A DNA stretch of 64,000 bases, from the NCBI RefSeq assembly GCF_905115235.1, contig NC_051852.1, forward strand, positions 134,464,027-134,528,026, read 5' to 3'. The position numbers and the translations under genes are program-made. Below, piece after piece: positions 11,201-22,274 of the stretch. The notes below the pieces were generated by a model, which saw only the letters and a list, made by a program, of their open reading frames with translations, made no database searches and was not told the DNA's origin. This stretch comes from Hermetia illucens. Its lineage: Eukaryota > Arthropoda > Insecta > Diptera > Stratiomyidae. Position 1 is the stretch's first letter. The number at the start of each line of letters is the position of its first letter.

Positions 11201-14200
11201 TCCACTTTATCGTAAAGATCTTTGTAGTGAACCGCTTGGCTGACATTGATCGGTTTCTTCTTTCTTATAAATTTACCAACTGGACAACGTTTTATCGTTG
11301 AGAAACTTGGAGGCGTTTCTCTATCACCACGTCACGGACTTTTATTTTAACATCATCATTCCAGAGCAAGTTATCTTGGTTGATGAATCGCTTACCTGGC
11401 TTGGTGACCCCGAGGGTTGCATAGGCCGCGTTATGGATCGAGTCTTTAACTTAATTCCACGATTCTTCTACATTCGTAATGGTTGGTAATCGCCCAAGTG
11501 AGATCATTTCTTCTTTTTTCTCATGAAATCGAAATCACTTAATGTGCGGTGGACCAGTGCGTTTTTAATGCTGTTTTATCGGTGGGTTGATTCGCAAGAG
11601 AACAATCAACGGACGATGTTGAGGTGCGATGGTCTCATAGGAAACGCCTTTGCAGTCGGTGACGGTGGTAAAATGTTGGCGTCTTGTGAGATTATAGTGG
11701 ATTTGCGTTTTTCTATTCCCACTATAAAATGTAGGAAGGTGAGATAATCGTTTAATGAACCATATATTCATAATTACAAGGTCATAGATGGCCGAAAAAT
11801 TGACAATACGCTCATACCCTCATTGTATGCTCAAAACCTTTTCCCCCCCTTCTCGGCATCAGGTTGATGCATACGCGGTGAAAAAGTGAATAGTGCAATC
11901 AGCTTATATAATGGTGAGCTTCACCAATCGGTCATCAAATTGTTCGACTTCTTTAATTGCTTCACAGAAACCCTCTGAGATGACAATGTTAATACGGTGT
12001 TGAGTGTGTCGGCTACCAAAATAGAGAAGTGTATAGTCATTTTTACCGCGAACGCGTCCTATTTTGCAGCTTTTGGCACCAAACCATCGGGTTTCTTGTG
12101 CAAATATTTAGCGTGCAGACACGTTTTTGGTTTGTTCGGACTAATTTACTTACGTTCTGACGCCGTCCATGCGCCAAGAACCCTTGGCCATTTCTCGAAA
12201 GGACTGAGGTCGATCCTGTCGTGTCGACTAAGGTGAACGCCCTAGTATTTTTCCGAGGCTTGTGACTCATTTGCATGCATTTGCTTGGTCGGCCTGTCGC
12301 GGGGCCTGTCACCAATTGCGATCATGTAGGATTTAACAGAGTGGAATAACTCTAACTGTACTTTATTTTATTTTTTGTATCGATTAGAGTTTCATAAGCG
12401 CAGCTTTTACTTCCTTAGCGGTAATTAATTTGGTTTGGTAAGTTGTTTCACTTGTTGATTCCTCGTACTATCGGTCCGAATTTTAGAAGGAGCTAGAACT
12501 TCTTCGCATGTTTTTGCTTTCATTTTCACATATGAGGAACGAACAGTAATCCACCATCATGCCTTCATCCCAGAAGTCTCCGCATCGATCCTCAATTTCC
12601 GCCATATCTTGATAGAACCGCTCATCACACTCAGCACCTAGGTTCTGAGGGAAAAAATCCAAATGGCTCAAGAGCAAATCCATCTGAATGATCATGTTTG
12701 CACCCGAAAATCGAAATTGAATATTTCAAATTAACACCTCTTAAAATTGATATCTGTAACTTATGTTTACCAATTACGTTGTATTTCTACACCAATGTAT
12801 TGACTTTTTCCATCTAATCCGGGCTTCTATTGTTGCCCAAAAATTTATGAACAACATCCCTATATGCTCCCCATACTTCTAATTCGAGTTAAGACAAACA
12901 ACCACTGAATGCATTGCTTTCATACACTACCCTGATTTCAGGTCCATCCAAAATGCCAGATTCGGCCTTGTTAGGTGAAATCTTGAATTTCTGCTTCAGA
13001 TATAATATCGCTGGTCCATCAGCTGACAACTTTGTAGGGAAATTCGTGGAAATGCCAAGGTGGAAGAATAATCTTGTGCAACGAAAGGAGCTTTCATGAT
13101 ATTGAACCCAGGAGGCGTGTTTTCGTCTCATAGTGGCGAAAAACGCTTGTAGTGCTCACGATTGCGACTACCGCCTATTTTTGCCACCTTGTAGCCCTAA
13201 TATGGACATTATTTTGAGATATACGCAAATTTTTCAATCGTGTTGGTCGTAATTGGAGTACCTCTGCATGGTTTTCATAGATTCGTAACTTTCCTTCACA
13301 TTCCATATCCTACTGGAATTGAAAGCTTATTGTTCGCTTTATGCAGTAAGACAGCCTTCAAGCCATTTTTGCTTTCATCAATAAAAAGGCCCCCTTCAGT
13401 AATATATTGTTGCCGGAGTGCAGCAAAAAGATGGGGGATGTCGGAGCAATAGCAGGATTCGGATACCGCAACATAAAATTTTTCCAGTTTTTTGCTTCAC
13501 TTCCGATAGTACGTGACTTTTGCCTCAGAGGACAAATACCCATACTGCTACATTGGAGATACTTAGACTTCGATTTCGATGGATTTCGACAATTAAAGGT
13601 TGCGGACTAAATCATTCAATACCGCGTGACATTAACTCCCACTTTCCGATGTTCTTTGCCGTTTCGTCCCAGAAGAAGGACCTACCATTGGTAGAGAATT
13701 GGAATGGGGCATTGCCTTTGTCACTGACTGCACATCTAGATACAATGTGAACGTTGACATGAGATTGCGAGTTGCGTCAAACAAAAATAATCAGTTTCAT
13801 GATTTATCGGCTCTCTCCACAACATCGGTCTTCCAAATGAGAAATATTTCTCTTCGATTTTCGAGGTATGACAAAATGCATCGACAAGTATCGCATACAG
13901 TATCTGGCGTTCATGTTTTTTCTAAATATATAGGCACAAACTCGAAGTGCTGTTTATATCATTTCAAGACTGATGGATCGTTCATCGGAAAACATTTCCG
14001 ACTTTTTTTGAAAACATTTCTCTACAAACATAGCACAACTTGTGCGTCAGGTAATACTTTGCACATCATATTTGCACTACTGATGTATAATTACAAGAAG
14101 GTGCTATGGTCCTATTTGCGGTTACAGTTGTTTATAGAAACAAAGGAGCCCGTTACACTCTACTAGAACCGTTTTCACGGATGTTTTTCGGCTTCGACTG

Positions 14201-17200
14201 ACCAACTATGTTCATGTACCGAAATACGTGGTGGCACCCGCAACATCAATCATATGTCATCACACGATCGCACATGAAAACCATACACAGGTGAGAACAA
14301 ATACACGCGAAGATGCACCGAATGAATTCGTCATTCTCATTTCCCTGTTACAAACAGTTTCATGCCCCGCCCACAGAGTGCATGGTTTCCTTCAATGGGT
14401 GGAATTCGGATCCTCGGAAAATTTTTATATATAGTAAGCGTATTTTGGCTGAAAGATGACAACGGCACCGAATTTGATGTCCCTCGACGCACTCTGAGCG
14501 TTAAATCCCCCCTTGTTGTTTTGTACGAAATCTAAAAATGCAACTATCTCAACATCCACAGCAAGTTGAGGCTGTTCCGCACGAATGTTCTTCCTGTGCG
14601 TTATATGGGGGTAGCACATGAAAAGTAATTACCATTGTTACTCGCTTTCACTAACTCGTGTCTGTGTCTTTATCAGCGTGTTATGATTTTTTTTATATCA
14701 TTATGATATATTTTGAATTTCTAATCCCCAAGATGGCTACCCTCTCGCTAGTATCATTAGAGAATTGCGGCGTCCAATCCCGCCATACTTTTTCTCCCAG
14801 CTTTCTACAATGCCTCCTAGAAATCATTTGTTTGAGAATATCTGCCGTTTGTGGACCTGGAGTTCGAGCAAATGCTACAGATGTTTAACCAGATAACTGT
14901 TTATCGATTGGGGAGACATATAATACGACATCTTAAAGTAACCAGTCTTGTACCAAGAAGGAAGGGTCCTCGAGGTCATTATCTTGCTGGATGACAAACG
15001 GTGGTTGTATGCCTAAAGTCGCGTTTTCTAGCAAATTAATGCACAACACATTAAAACATGCTTCCTTTTCATGTTCCAGTTAATAAATACCAATCTACTC
15101 ACTCTGGTCGTTTCCAAGCCCCAAGTTAACTGATTTTCGCCATCATGCTTGACGATTGCATGTATATCGCGAGTTTTAATCTCCATAATGGCTTACCTGT
15201 AGACAGAGCTTCCTATCAATCCCAATACAGTTTGTATTTGCTTTTGCAAGATCCAACCAAATAAAAGTTTGGTACCATCATTGTAAAGTTTGATTTATCA
15301 ATATCATCCCCTGAGTAGGAAGGCGTAAAAGGGTATGCTGAAGAGGAAGGCTCTCCCTTTCGAGCCCTATTCAAGATCCGTTACGGTCACTAGCAAGCTT
15401 ATTGAGGCAATCATCCGCATAATTTGCAAGGGGGCTCGCAGAACAGGTCTTAGATTTGCCGTCGGTTGCAAAGTAGAGGCGCTAATAAATGGGATAGGAC
15501 TCTTTCTGTCAAATTACCCAACCGAAGAATCTGGGAAAAATCATGGAGATGTTCCTATATGAGGCCTCAAAATACATCCCATGCCGATTCTTGTTCTAAT
15601 GAGTATATTAATATCTTTTCAAATGTTGCTGGGAATCCATCCTTAACTTCATTTCCGGATTAAATAATTTTGTAAAAATGAATAGTAAAACAAAGCTTGA
15701 TAATGAAATGTTTGAAGGGAATCGGACGATAATAAACAAAGTTATAGTAGGTCAAAGTTGTCTATTTCTTGTGAATTTACTGTATTTTAAGATAACATAA
15801 AATGTTAGCCTCACACAATTGAATAGCCTTTTTTTGAATAATACAACCCAAGTAAGTGTAATCGAAACTAATTCTTCGCAATGCTGAATGGAGCAGTTGT
15901 CGAAAGGCAACTTTACTGGTGATGTCACCGCGTTTTCGGTATATAGTATCTATAGCGACTCCCATTTGATGACAAGCATTGCCTATATCGACAGTCGGAA
16001 ATATCGTTTCTTGTGGTGAAGTGTTACATTATATCTTGATTATGCTGTTCATTCATATACCAGGCATTGTCATAGCATTTAAGAACCAATTGTTCTTTCT
16101 CTTCACTAGTAATGGGCTGGCCCAGAGACTGCCAGATAGCCGACTAATACTTTGTTTCGTCCTAAATTTAAATTCAGTTTTACCGGCTTAAAATTTCGCC
16201 ACATTATGCTGGGACAATTTTGGTACATGAGAAGTTGTAGTCAGTTCTGCGGATTTAAAATATAGTTGCAAGCTGAGTCGTAGAGTCTAAGAATATTTTT
16301 CGGAAACCGCACTCTTGGCTAAAAAATCCTCCATTTTCTTAGTATTTAATCTGTAATTTGACGACCACATTGCTTTGATACTTTTTCATAAATTCGTATA
16401 ACTCCTTAACTAAATTAAACACCTAAAACGCTTGAACTTTTCGTGGAATCCCTTCTGGAGAAGTCATTACGGATTACAACATCACGAAATGCAAAAACGC
16501 TTTCACCATCGCATATGAAACAATGTATTATGGCAGAAAGTCGTTTCGATTTTCTTCGTGAACTTGTCAAAAACATCCCAGATATAAGTGTTGCCGAAGA
16601 AATTGCACACGATAATTCTCCAGGGCCACCCACGTTAGGTCAAAATGAAGCACCATATGATCTTAGTATGCCGTCGACTAGTTGTGGTATTACAATACAG
16701 GCGTCACCATCTACTACCAATGGGAATCCTCGAAACGGACTCCAAATGCATGCATCTATTCCACCCGTACAAAGATCAGTGTCTGTTCCTAGTGCATCAC
16801 GAGCTGAACTGAAGCGACCATACTGCGAGTCAGTAACTGAATACCCTTCAAAATTTTCGGCAAATTTTTACAAGGAGAATTCAGTGATACAACACACTTC
16901 AAATTCAGATGTATCACCGCCGAAAATTCGAAGAACTGATTCGGAATCTGCTGCACATTCAATCAACCTACCAGGTAAGTTATTGAACTTGAGTCTTCGC
17001 TAAGGGGCTGACGTCAGTAAGCAAAATTCAATTTAAGAAATGATGCGTGGAGAATCTCTTGTCATCACTATTATCTTTACAGCAACACAAACCACAATTC
17101 GAAGACTTCAGCATCAATCGAAGTCAATTCCCTGCACATCCAAAGAGTCACAGCAACTTCAATCGCCACTGCAATCGCAATCACAACCGATTATCACGCC

Positions 17201-17447
17201 AGCGCCAATAATTAATGTAGATATCTGTAACAAACCTATCGTTAAAATAGATTATAGTAATTTAGCTTTACCTGACAAAGAACCAACTGAGTGTACAACA
17301 AAAGAAGATAAAAGTAAAAGTTTAACATCAACATGCATCAGTCCAGTCATAAATATAGACTTATCCAACTTTCAGAGTGTTGCAAAAGACAAAGTAACAA
17401 AACCGACATCCACATTAGATTTGGATGAAGACTATGACAATATTTAA
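8278..17447 (+). CDS. NC2alpha: NC2-alpha (DRAP1), negative cofactor 2 subunit, 4 exons
   Basis: Exons 8278-8319, 8527-8599, 16423-16974 and 17083-17447 join in phases 0, 1 and 1 to give 343 residues. Exon 1 encodes MPSKKKKYNARFPA; exon 2 encodes GRIKKIMQSDEEVGKVAQA and on to PIII; exon 3 continues KTLELFVESLLEKSLRI and then RNAKTLSPSHMKQC. This is the H2A-like histone fold of NC2-alpha (residues about 8-90), which pairs with NC2-beta (Dr1), binds TBP on promoters and blocks TFIIA/TFIIB entry. The rest is a long Ser/Pro/Gln-rich tail ending in the acidic LDLDEDYDNI, as expected of the family. Exon 3 has no AG acceptor; it is reached through an AT-AC intron (see 8600-16422). Introns 1 (8320-8526) and 3 (16975-17082) are ordinary GT-AG. 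The gene diverges from the Tim10 unit, the starts lying 485 bases apart. Confidence 0.93.
8600..10015. other. Intronic stretch, nothing recognised
   Basis: This lies inside the NC2-alpha intron. Short minus-strand frames occur at 9282-9610 but show no family signature or splice logic. I see no RNA gene or repeat structure here. Confidence 0.5.
10016..12330 (-). mobile_element. RTE-like LINE, long degenerate copy
   Basis: On the minus strand the remnants of one LINE polyprotein run in order: endonuclease start near 12300-12000, late endonuclease about 11770-11565 (CKGVSYETIAPQHRPL), linker 11205-10924 (ERDLYRIVKGRHERTQDIEY, then WREYFQQISTEEF), RT core about 10700-10510 (TPLRISVGVHQ, VLVMDTVTRDVQ, then the catalytic site reading LHYADDV-like but damaged), and the C-terminal part about 10480-10020 (VVCPVALYCSEYW, RLPWYGHVIRAKENSLAKI). 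Several frameshifts and stops break it, so it is inactive. The C-terminal part is closely similar to the copy at 55470-56165. It sits antisense inside the NC2-alpha intron. The RTE assignment is from memory of the RT and C-terminal motifs. Confidence 0.8.
12483..13610 (-). mobile_element. Degenerate copy of an arthropod repeat gene, family unresolved
   Basis: The minus strand carries pieces in collinear order: a PLRQKSRTIGSEAKNW region (13543-13358), a FIDESK/AVLLH-like stretch (about 13400-13300), KISPNKAESGILDGPEIR (13131-12889), and HLDFFPQNLGAECDERF with FYQDMAEIEDR (12695-12483). I recall these phrases from long uncharacterised proteins repeated across arthropod genomes that look transposon-borne, but I cannot name the superfamily. 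The copy is broken. It lies within the NC2-alpha intron. Confidence 0.5.
13611..16402. other. Right part of the NC2-alpha intron, nothing recognised
   Basis: There are open frames such as 13699-14166 (+) and 15335-15562 (+), but none matches a family I know, and none shows paired splice sites that would make a host gene. It is probably decayed repeat sequence. Confidence 0.45.
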
Positions 17448-18120
17448 AATTGTTTATTTTTTTTATTTCATTTTTTTATGTTTGAAGAATAAAAAAGAAT
17501 GTGATTATGAAAATTGTTTCACTATTCGGATTAGAAAAATCAGATCCTCGAACGGACTGTTGGCGTCAGTGACGGCCTTCGTGCTGCCCTGGCAGGAGAG
17601 AGGGGAAACTCAATGGGCAGATACACTGAATCCCGTATCCACCACATAGGAATAGCAAGAGGAAAGCGATTGCGACCGTCACTTTAAAGTTTTAATTTTT
17701 TATCAATTTGCATCCTTGCCCGGTCATCCGGGTATTTTATTCTAAGCCAATATCGAATGAAGAAATAGTTTGGAGTAGGATACCAGTAAACTTGTTGATT
17801 AGAAGATGGAAATGGCAATGAGTAGGACCCGCTTTGATGTAGCGCTGCACTTCAATTGGTGACTATATCATCCCATGAAATTTACATTCTGAGGATACGC
17901 AATGAATGAGCTGAGCTGCAAATAATGCTCCTTTTTGGGAAGTTATCCCGGAATGCGAGGGGATTCCAAGAATACTCGATAGCCGTAGGTAGATTTACAT
18001 TGATCGAAGCAACATTAGCATCATATTTATATATGCATACAATATAAGATCTAAAAAATAAATGAGCAAATCCTGTTGTCGGTAAATTCTTGCAATATAC
18101 TGTTATTGCAAAGGAGTGGC
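17448..18120. other. 3' flank of NC2-alpha, nothing recognised
   Basis: The NC2-alpha stop is followed within about 45 bases by T-rich sequence and AATAAA (near 17489), a plausible poly(A) signal. The remainder up to the Penelope-like element shows no gene or clear repeat. Confidence 0.5.
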
Positions 18121-18121
18121 T

Positions 18122-20235
18122 GTTTTATAAAAATAGCTCCTTAGTTTACTATAGTTCTTTTGAAAATAAAACTATTGAAAGGAAAGGTTTCCAATTAACT
18201 ATAGAATTTTATTTACGGTGAGGTAGCAAACACGTGTTTCGGACACAACATGTGTCCTTCTTCAGTACTTATTTTGTCCCTTTATGTATTTTTTGTATGA
18301 TGTCCACGTTGCCCCATGAAATGTTATAGCCGCTGTCTACGATTTGTTTTGCGACTGCACACTTAACGTGCTGTAGTGGGTTCTTAGTTGCTAGTTCCGC
18401 TTCTTTAGTATGTTCCTCGAATCGTGTTTTTACCAATTGCTTAGTCTGCCCTATATATAGACTGGTGCATTCCGGACAAGTAATTTTATAGATCCCGTTC
18501 TCTTCCTCCTTGGATTTTGGGTCCTTTACACTCCTAAGTCGCGTTTTAAGTTGTGCATGTCTACTTGTTGGGACAGCCTCTATTTTAAATCCTTTAGGCC
18601 ATAACGAGGTGTATGTAATGCTCGATCTCACTGTTGTCTTATCATTAGTGCCTAGTAACGACGTCAATTGTTTTCTATTATTGATAGCCTGTTTCTTCCT
18701 TATTATAGCGTCTATAACGTCGGTGCTATAACCGTTCTTTCTCGCGGTGTCTTTTATATAAACCAGTTTTTTGATATATTTCGATCTGGTTAGGGGGATG
18801 TTTAGCATTCTATGTACCATGCTGTGGAAGACCGCGAATTTGTGCTGGTATGAATGGAAAGAGCTGCTAGGAATGACTCGTTGGGTGGTTGTGGGCTTCC
18901 TGAATATATCGAACTCGAGGTCTTTCCCGTTTCTAATGATTTTGATGTCCAGGAATTGTATTTCTCCCATTTGTTCAGTCTCCATAGTGAATATAATATT
19001 TTAATGGAACTGGTTGACTTTTTCTAGCAATCCATTCAACAGCGATTTGTCCACGGTGGCTAGTACATCATCAACATATCTAACCTAAAAAGTGGGCATT
19101 ATCCCACGCTGTTCCATTAGTTCCTCTAGACCTGCCATAAACATTTCGCTTAGTAGAGGGGAAAGTGGATTACCCATTGCCGTACCTGCGGTGGTTTTAT
19201 AGTATTCATTCCGGAGGGTGAAATAGTTTTCACTTATACATATAGACGCACGCTTTGTATATTGGCGATTTTCCCTCTTTTCCTTGGGCGAGGTGTGTTG
19301 TTTGTTAAGTCACGTTTTGAAGTTGTGTAGGGCCCTATTTGATAGGTATACTCGGAAAAAGGGCTTTCACATCAAACGAATCTAGGATTTCATGTTGCCT
19401 GATTTTAGTATCCTTCAGCTTGCCGACCAACCTGAAAGTTGTTTTTTACGACATATTTGCTACGATAGTCACCGATAGCGTTTACTTCTTGTAGTGACCA
19501 TTTCAGAATATTGTAGGTAGGGGAATTAGTGTCCGCGATAATTTCCCGTGTTTCGTTCTCATTTTTATGTATCTTGGGTTGTATTCTGAACCTAGGCAAA
19601 GAGGGATTAGGCATGTGTAATGCGGCTATGTTCTTGACAAGGTCAACACATTTTCTTGTGTTTTGTCCACTCTTTCGATTGACTCTGGTAGAGGATTTGT
19701 TCTTAGTTTGAAGAAGTTGACGTTATTTAGTTTCTGGAGTGCCAAGCCTTCGTAGGTCGTTCGGTCTAGTATTACCAGTTTGTTACCTTTATCTGCTTCT
19801 AGGTAAAAAACTGGTTTCTTGTTTAGCTTTTAAATGATCCGCTCTTCCTTGTTGTGTTGTTTATTTGTCTCTTTGCTGTATTGGTGAATAATATTTTTAA
19901 CAAGAAATCTCATGTGTTAATTTTAGATGTGTATGGTATGCCAAGAGAGTGATCCTATCCAATTTTGAGAACTTTGATTTAATGCTCTCTTTGATGAGGC
20001 TTTCTTCCAGTGTTCTGGTATGTTTGTCGGTATTTCTGTTAGGGAGTCTTGATGGAAACTTGATGTGATTTCGGCACTACCCTGTGTTTAAGGCAGAGCT
20101 GTAGGAATTTAATATCCTGGCTCAAGTCGGCGAGTTGCTTTTTGTACTTAAGTAAGGTGTTGAAAGTGGAACCTGACTTGGATGTCATTTTATAAGTTTT
20201 ATAAAAATAGTTAAATTGGAAACCTTTCCTTCTAA
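18122..20235 (-). mobile_element. Penelope-like retroelement with GIY-YIG endonuclease
   Basis: The minus strand encodes a Penelope-like (PLE) protein from about 20188 down to 18269. Recognisable parts are the start (MTSKSGSTFNTLLKYKKQ), the early RT block (PRFRIQPKIHKN), the catalytic core YVDDVLA (near 19070), the downstream FLDIKIIRNGKDLEFDIF block, and at the C terminus a GIY-YIG nuclease (NGIYKITCPECTSLYIGQTK, about 18510-18450). The last 238 residues are one open frame; the upstream part is degraded. A hammerhead-like motif follows the stop. The two ends carry an inverted GGAAAGGTTTCCAATT repeat (about 18180 and 20220) and a shared TTTTATAAAAATAG. PLEs move by target-primed reverse transcription and form a class apart from LINEs and LTR elements. 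Confidence 0.85.
18222..18268 (-). ncRNA. Hammerhead-ribozyme-like motif at the Penelope 3' end
   Basis: Directly after the PLE stop the minus strand reads CUGAAGA (the CUGANGA core), then a seven-pair hairpin GGACACA/UGUGUCC around UGU, then GAAA, then C-ACGU-G and GUUU, with AGUA/UGCU able to pair as stem I. These are the conserved core and three helices of a type I hammerhead with the very short helix III known from Penelope-like elements. One extra A sits between the core and stem II, so self-cleavage activity is uncertain. Confidence 0.55.
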
Positions 20236-20459
20236 TAATTTTATTTTAACTCTGGGGATTTGCCAGGCCGAATTAGTCGGAAATATGAGTAATCGGGATA
20301 TGCTTTATCGAGATTCCACTGTATATTGGCTACGTCACAAGATAATGACATGTTTTATAAATGGACTAATCTCATAGTTAATTAATCGCAAACACCAGCG
20401 CATAATGGATGTCCTACCTTCAAACTGCTAATTTGAATGTCTCTTTTGTTTTAAACCAG

Positions 20460-20879
20460 GAAAGCTACCAATGGGACGTAAAGTGAACATTGTTAGCTAT
20501 TTTTATTGCTATTATTTATTGTTTTCTATAGATAGATCGAAAAACTTCCATGACGAAAATCCATTTGGACAAGACCAGCTCGGTTCAAAGGTAAAAATAG
20601 AATCCTTGCTGTTTGTCTTCTTCACCGTGCAAGGAGAGAGCTTATAGTGAAAACAGCTGACTATTGTAGAAAGACAGCAAATATTTCATCAAACGTAAGT
20701 TTAGAAGTTGTTTAGCGAAAAGAAAATTAGACCAATATAGTTTTTTAATATTTTATTCGTTAACAGATTTACCCGAAAACAATTTTCGCATCGTTCACGT
20801 AGTCCATTCTGAAAAGTCCCAACATATTTCATCAGCGTTCAACGTTTGCTGTCTTAGAACATTTAGCTGGCACTCTTAA
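20460..20879 (+). CDS. 3' end of an unidentified spliced gene, 4 small exons
   Basis: Four short exons with good splice sites join in one frame: 20460-20477 (acceptor TTTTAAACCAG, donor GTAAAG), 20532-20590 (acceptor TTTTCTATAG, donor GTAAAA), 20670-20694 (acceptor CTATTGTAG, donor GTAAGT) and 20767-20879 (acceptor TTCGTTAACAG), ending TAA with an overlapping AATAAA at 20878. The introns are 54, 79 and 72 bases, the usual fly size. The product would contain KLPMG, RSKNFHDENPFGQDQ, KDSKYFIKH and RIVHVVHSEKSQHI. I do not recognise it. The first exon enters in phase 1, so missing 5' exons lie upstream, possibly beyond the Penelope insertion. It is phase-compatible with NC2-alpha exon 3 as an alternative 3' end. 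It could also be chance or a decayed gene. Confidence 0.4.
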
Positions 20880-21059
20880 TAAAACCTAAAATACAAATTC
20901 CTATCCTCACTTTCTTAATTTCATTTATTTAATATACAAGGACGGAGAAAACGGCACTTTCACCGTCATCATATACTACTAATTTATACATCGAAATTCG
21001 CGCGATCCTTTGACCATTGTAACATATTCGAAAAATCAGACTTAACACCAAGAAGAAAT

Positions 21060-21506
21060 CTAAGAACTCTTCTGAATGGGTATGTTTCGTTCCACTACAG
21101 GTTCGTCCAAACATTTCTTAATTGGTGCCTGGATCTCTAGTATCCCTTTCGTCGACAGTGACGATAATACCTTTTCCGTATCGAAACATTCAGGGATTGT
21201 ATATTTACGAACAAAGTAACGCCTAATTACGCCACCTTCGTCTTCTTTTTCGCCGTGCATACCTTCAATCACTAATATGTTGCCTATTACCTTGATCTGA
21301 AGATCCTCGGGACTGAAATTCTCTACATTGAAGCGCAAATGGAAGTTCTCCTTGTCCGATGAAACTTCTTCGGATGGTTTATCTGTTGTTGTCATTGAGT
21401 AATTAGCATAGATTTTGCTGGCCATGTATGGATTTCTCCAGTTTTCCACCATTCGTGCGCCAAGAGTTTTGCGCATAATATTTGAAACTAGCCATCTTAA
21501 AGCCAT
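21060..21506 (-). CDS. Small heat shock protein (alpha-crystallin domain)
   Basis: A single-exon frame of 148 residues. Residues about 52-135 form an alpha-crystallin domain: FHLRFNVENFSPEDLQIKV, then VIEGMHGEKEDEGG, RYFVRKYTIPE, and the diagnostic LSTKGILEIQAP. A C-terminal IPI at residues 142-144 is the IXI motif that docks into a neighbouring dimer. Small heat shock proteins bind unfolding proteins without ATP and hand them to Hsp70. The length is shorter than the 170-210 usual in flies because the N-terminal arm is short. That arm (MALRWLVSNIMRKTLGARM) is basic and amphipathic with no acidic residue, which would fit mitochondrial targeting as in fly Hsp22; this is inference. No intron is needed, as is common for heat-induced genes, but I did not find a convincing array of heat shock elements in the 5' flank. 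Confidence 0.9.
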   Translation of the reverse strand: MALRWLVSNIMRKTLGARMVENWRNPYMASKIYANYSMTTTDKPSEEVSSDKENFHLRFNVENFSPEDLQIKVIGNILVIEGMHGEKEDEGGVIRRYFVRKYTIPECFDTEKVLSSLSTKGILEIQAPIKKCLDEPVVERNIPIQKSS

Positions 21507-22272
21507 CGCGTATTCAATACTTTTTATTAATTTTGTTCAAAAATTGATTTTTTTTCACTTCGTTTATATTTCCCTAAGGATACAGATAATATTGATTTCT
21601 CAGCGCCGCGATTTTCAAAGAATATGACTCGAAAAGTATTTAAAATTCATGCCAACTAGCGCAATGAAACTACGATTTTGTTCTATACAATAAAGCGGGT
21701 ATGATGATATTTCGAGAGACTGCTTCGTTTCAAAGGGAACTAAGGTTTTCCTATGAAGTAAGGAAGTACAGAGTTGAGTATGTAGGTCGAATATGTTGGC
21801 GTATATTTATAAGTAGTCCTTTGAATATTGCCAAACAATTATGAATTCATGAAATGCAACTAACTAGAAGAAATTGTTTTTTTCCTAAGAGGCTTTAATG
21901 GAATTATTATCATTGAGGGGGGAGGGGGTATGAAGAGATATTGCGCCTCTTCATCCCAATCATAATATGCCATTAAAGTGGCCGACTACTTCGGAGTCAA
22001 AAATTCAAGCCCATTTTTGGGAATTAGCTGCGAAGGCACTATCGAAGATAATTGAGTTTTCATTTTATTTTTTGATAATTGTTTGGTTTTTACAAATGTT
22101 ATTTTGAAAGTTGATAATATCTCTCGCCATGACCTTGAAACTCCTTTATTTGAGTAATCTCAAATCAATAAAATATGTTTTTAATTAGTGCTAGGGTATG
22201 TTTTCCTCGAGCCTTTTTTGTATTAAAATTTATCGAAATTACTATAATATATATTTTTTTAAAAATTGAATT
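21507..22272. other. 5' flank of the small heat shock gene, nothing firm
   Basis: AT-rich sequence with scattered TTC and GAA triplets (for example TTCAAAGAA near 21615) that do not form the alternating array of a strong heat shock element. No TATA-like box at a convincing distance and no other gene recognised. Confidence 0.4.
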
Positions 22273-22274
22273 TA

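Larger units (their letters stand above)
8600..16422 (+). other. U12-type AT-AC intron of NC2-alpha
   Basis: The intron begins ATATCCTTTT at 8600, matching the U12-class AT-AC donor exactly. It ends AC at 16421-16422, and the U12 branch-point motif TCCTTAAC lies at 16403-16410, about a dozen bases from the 3' end, the spacing this class requires. No AG occurs between the branch point and the exon. Joining 8599 to 16423 (phase 1, T|CT = Ser) rebuilds the expected IIISKTLELF segment of the histone fold. At 7823 bases the intron is very large, and it houses an RTE-like LINE and another repeat fossil. Confidence 0.88.

Noticed and set aside
16443-17003. NC2-alpha starting at the ATG at 16443 as a short gene
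   Set aside because: That Met lies inside the histone fold; the exons at 8278 and 8527 supply the missing first 38 residues with matching phase across an AT-AC intron.
21507-21760. Heat shock element array upstream of the small heat shock gene
   Set aside because: TTC and GAA triplets occur but not in the required alternating five-base register.
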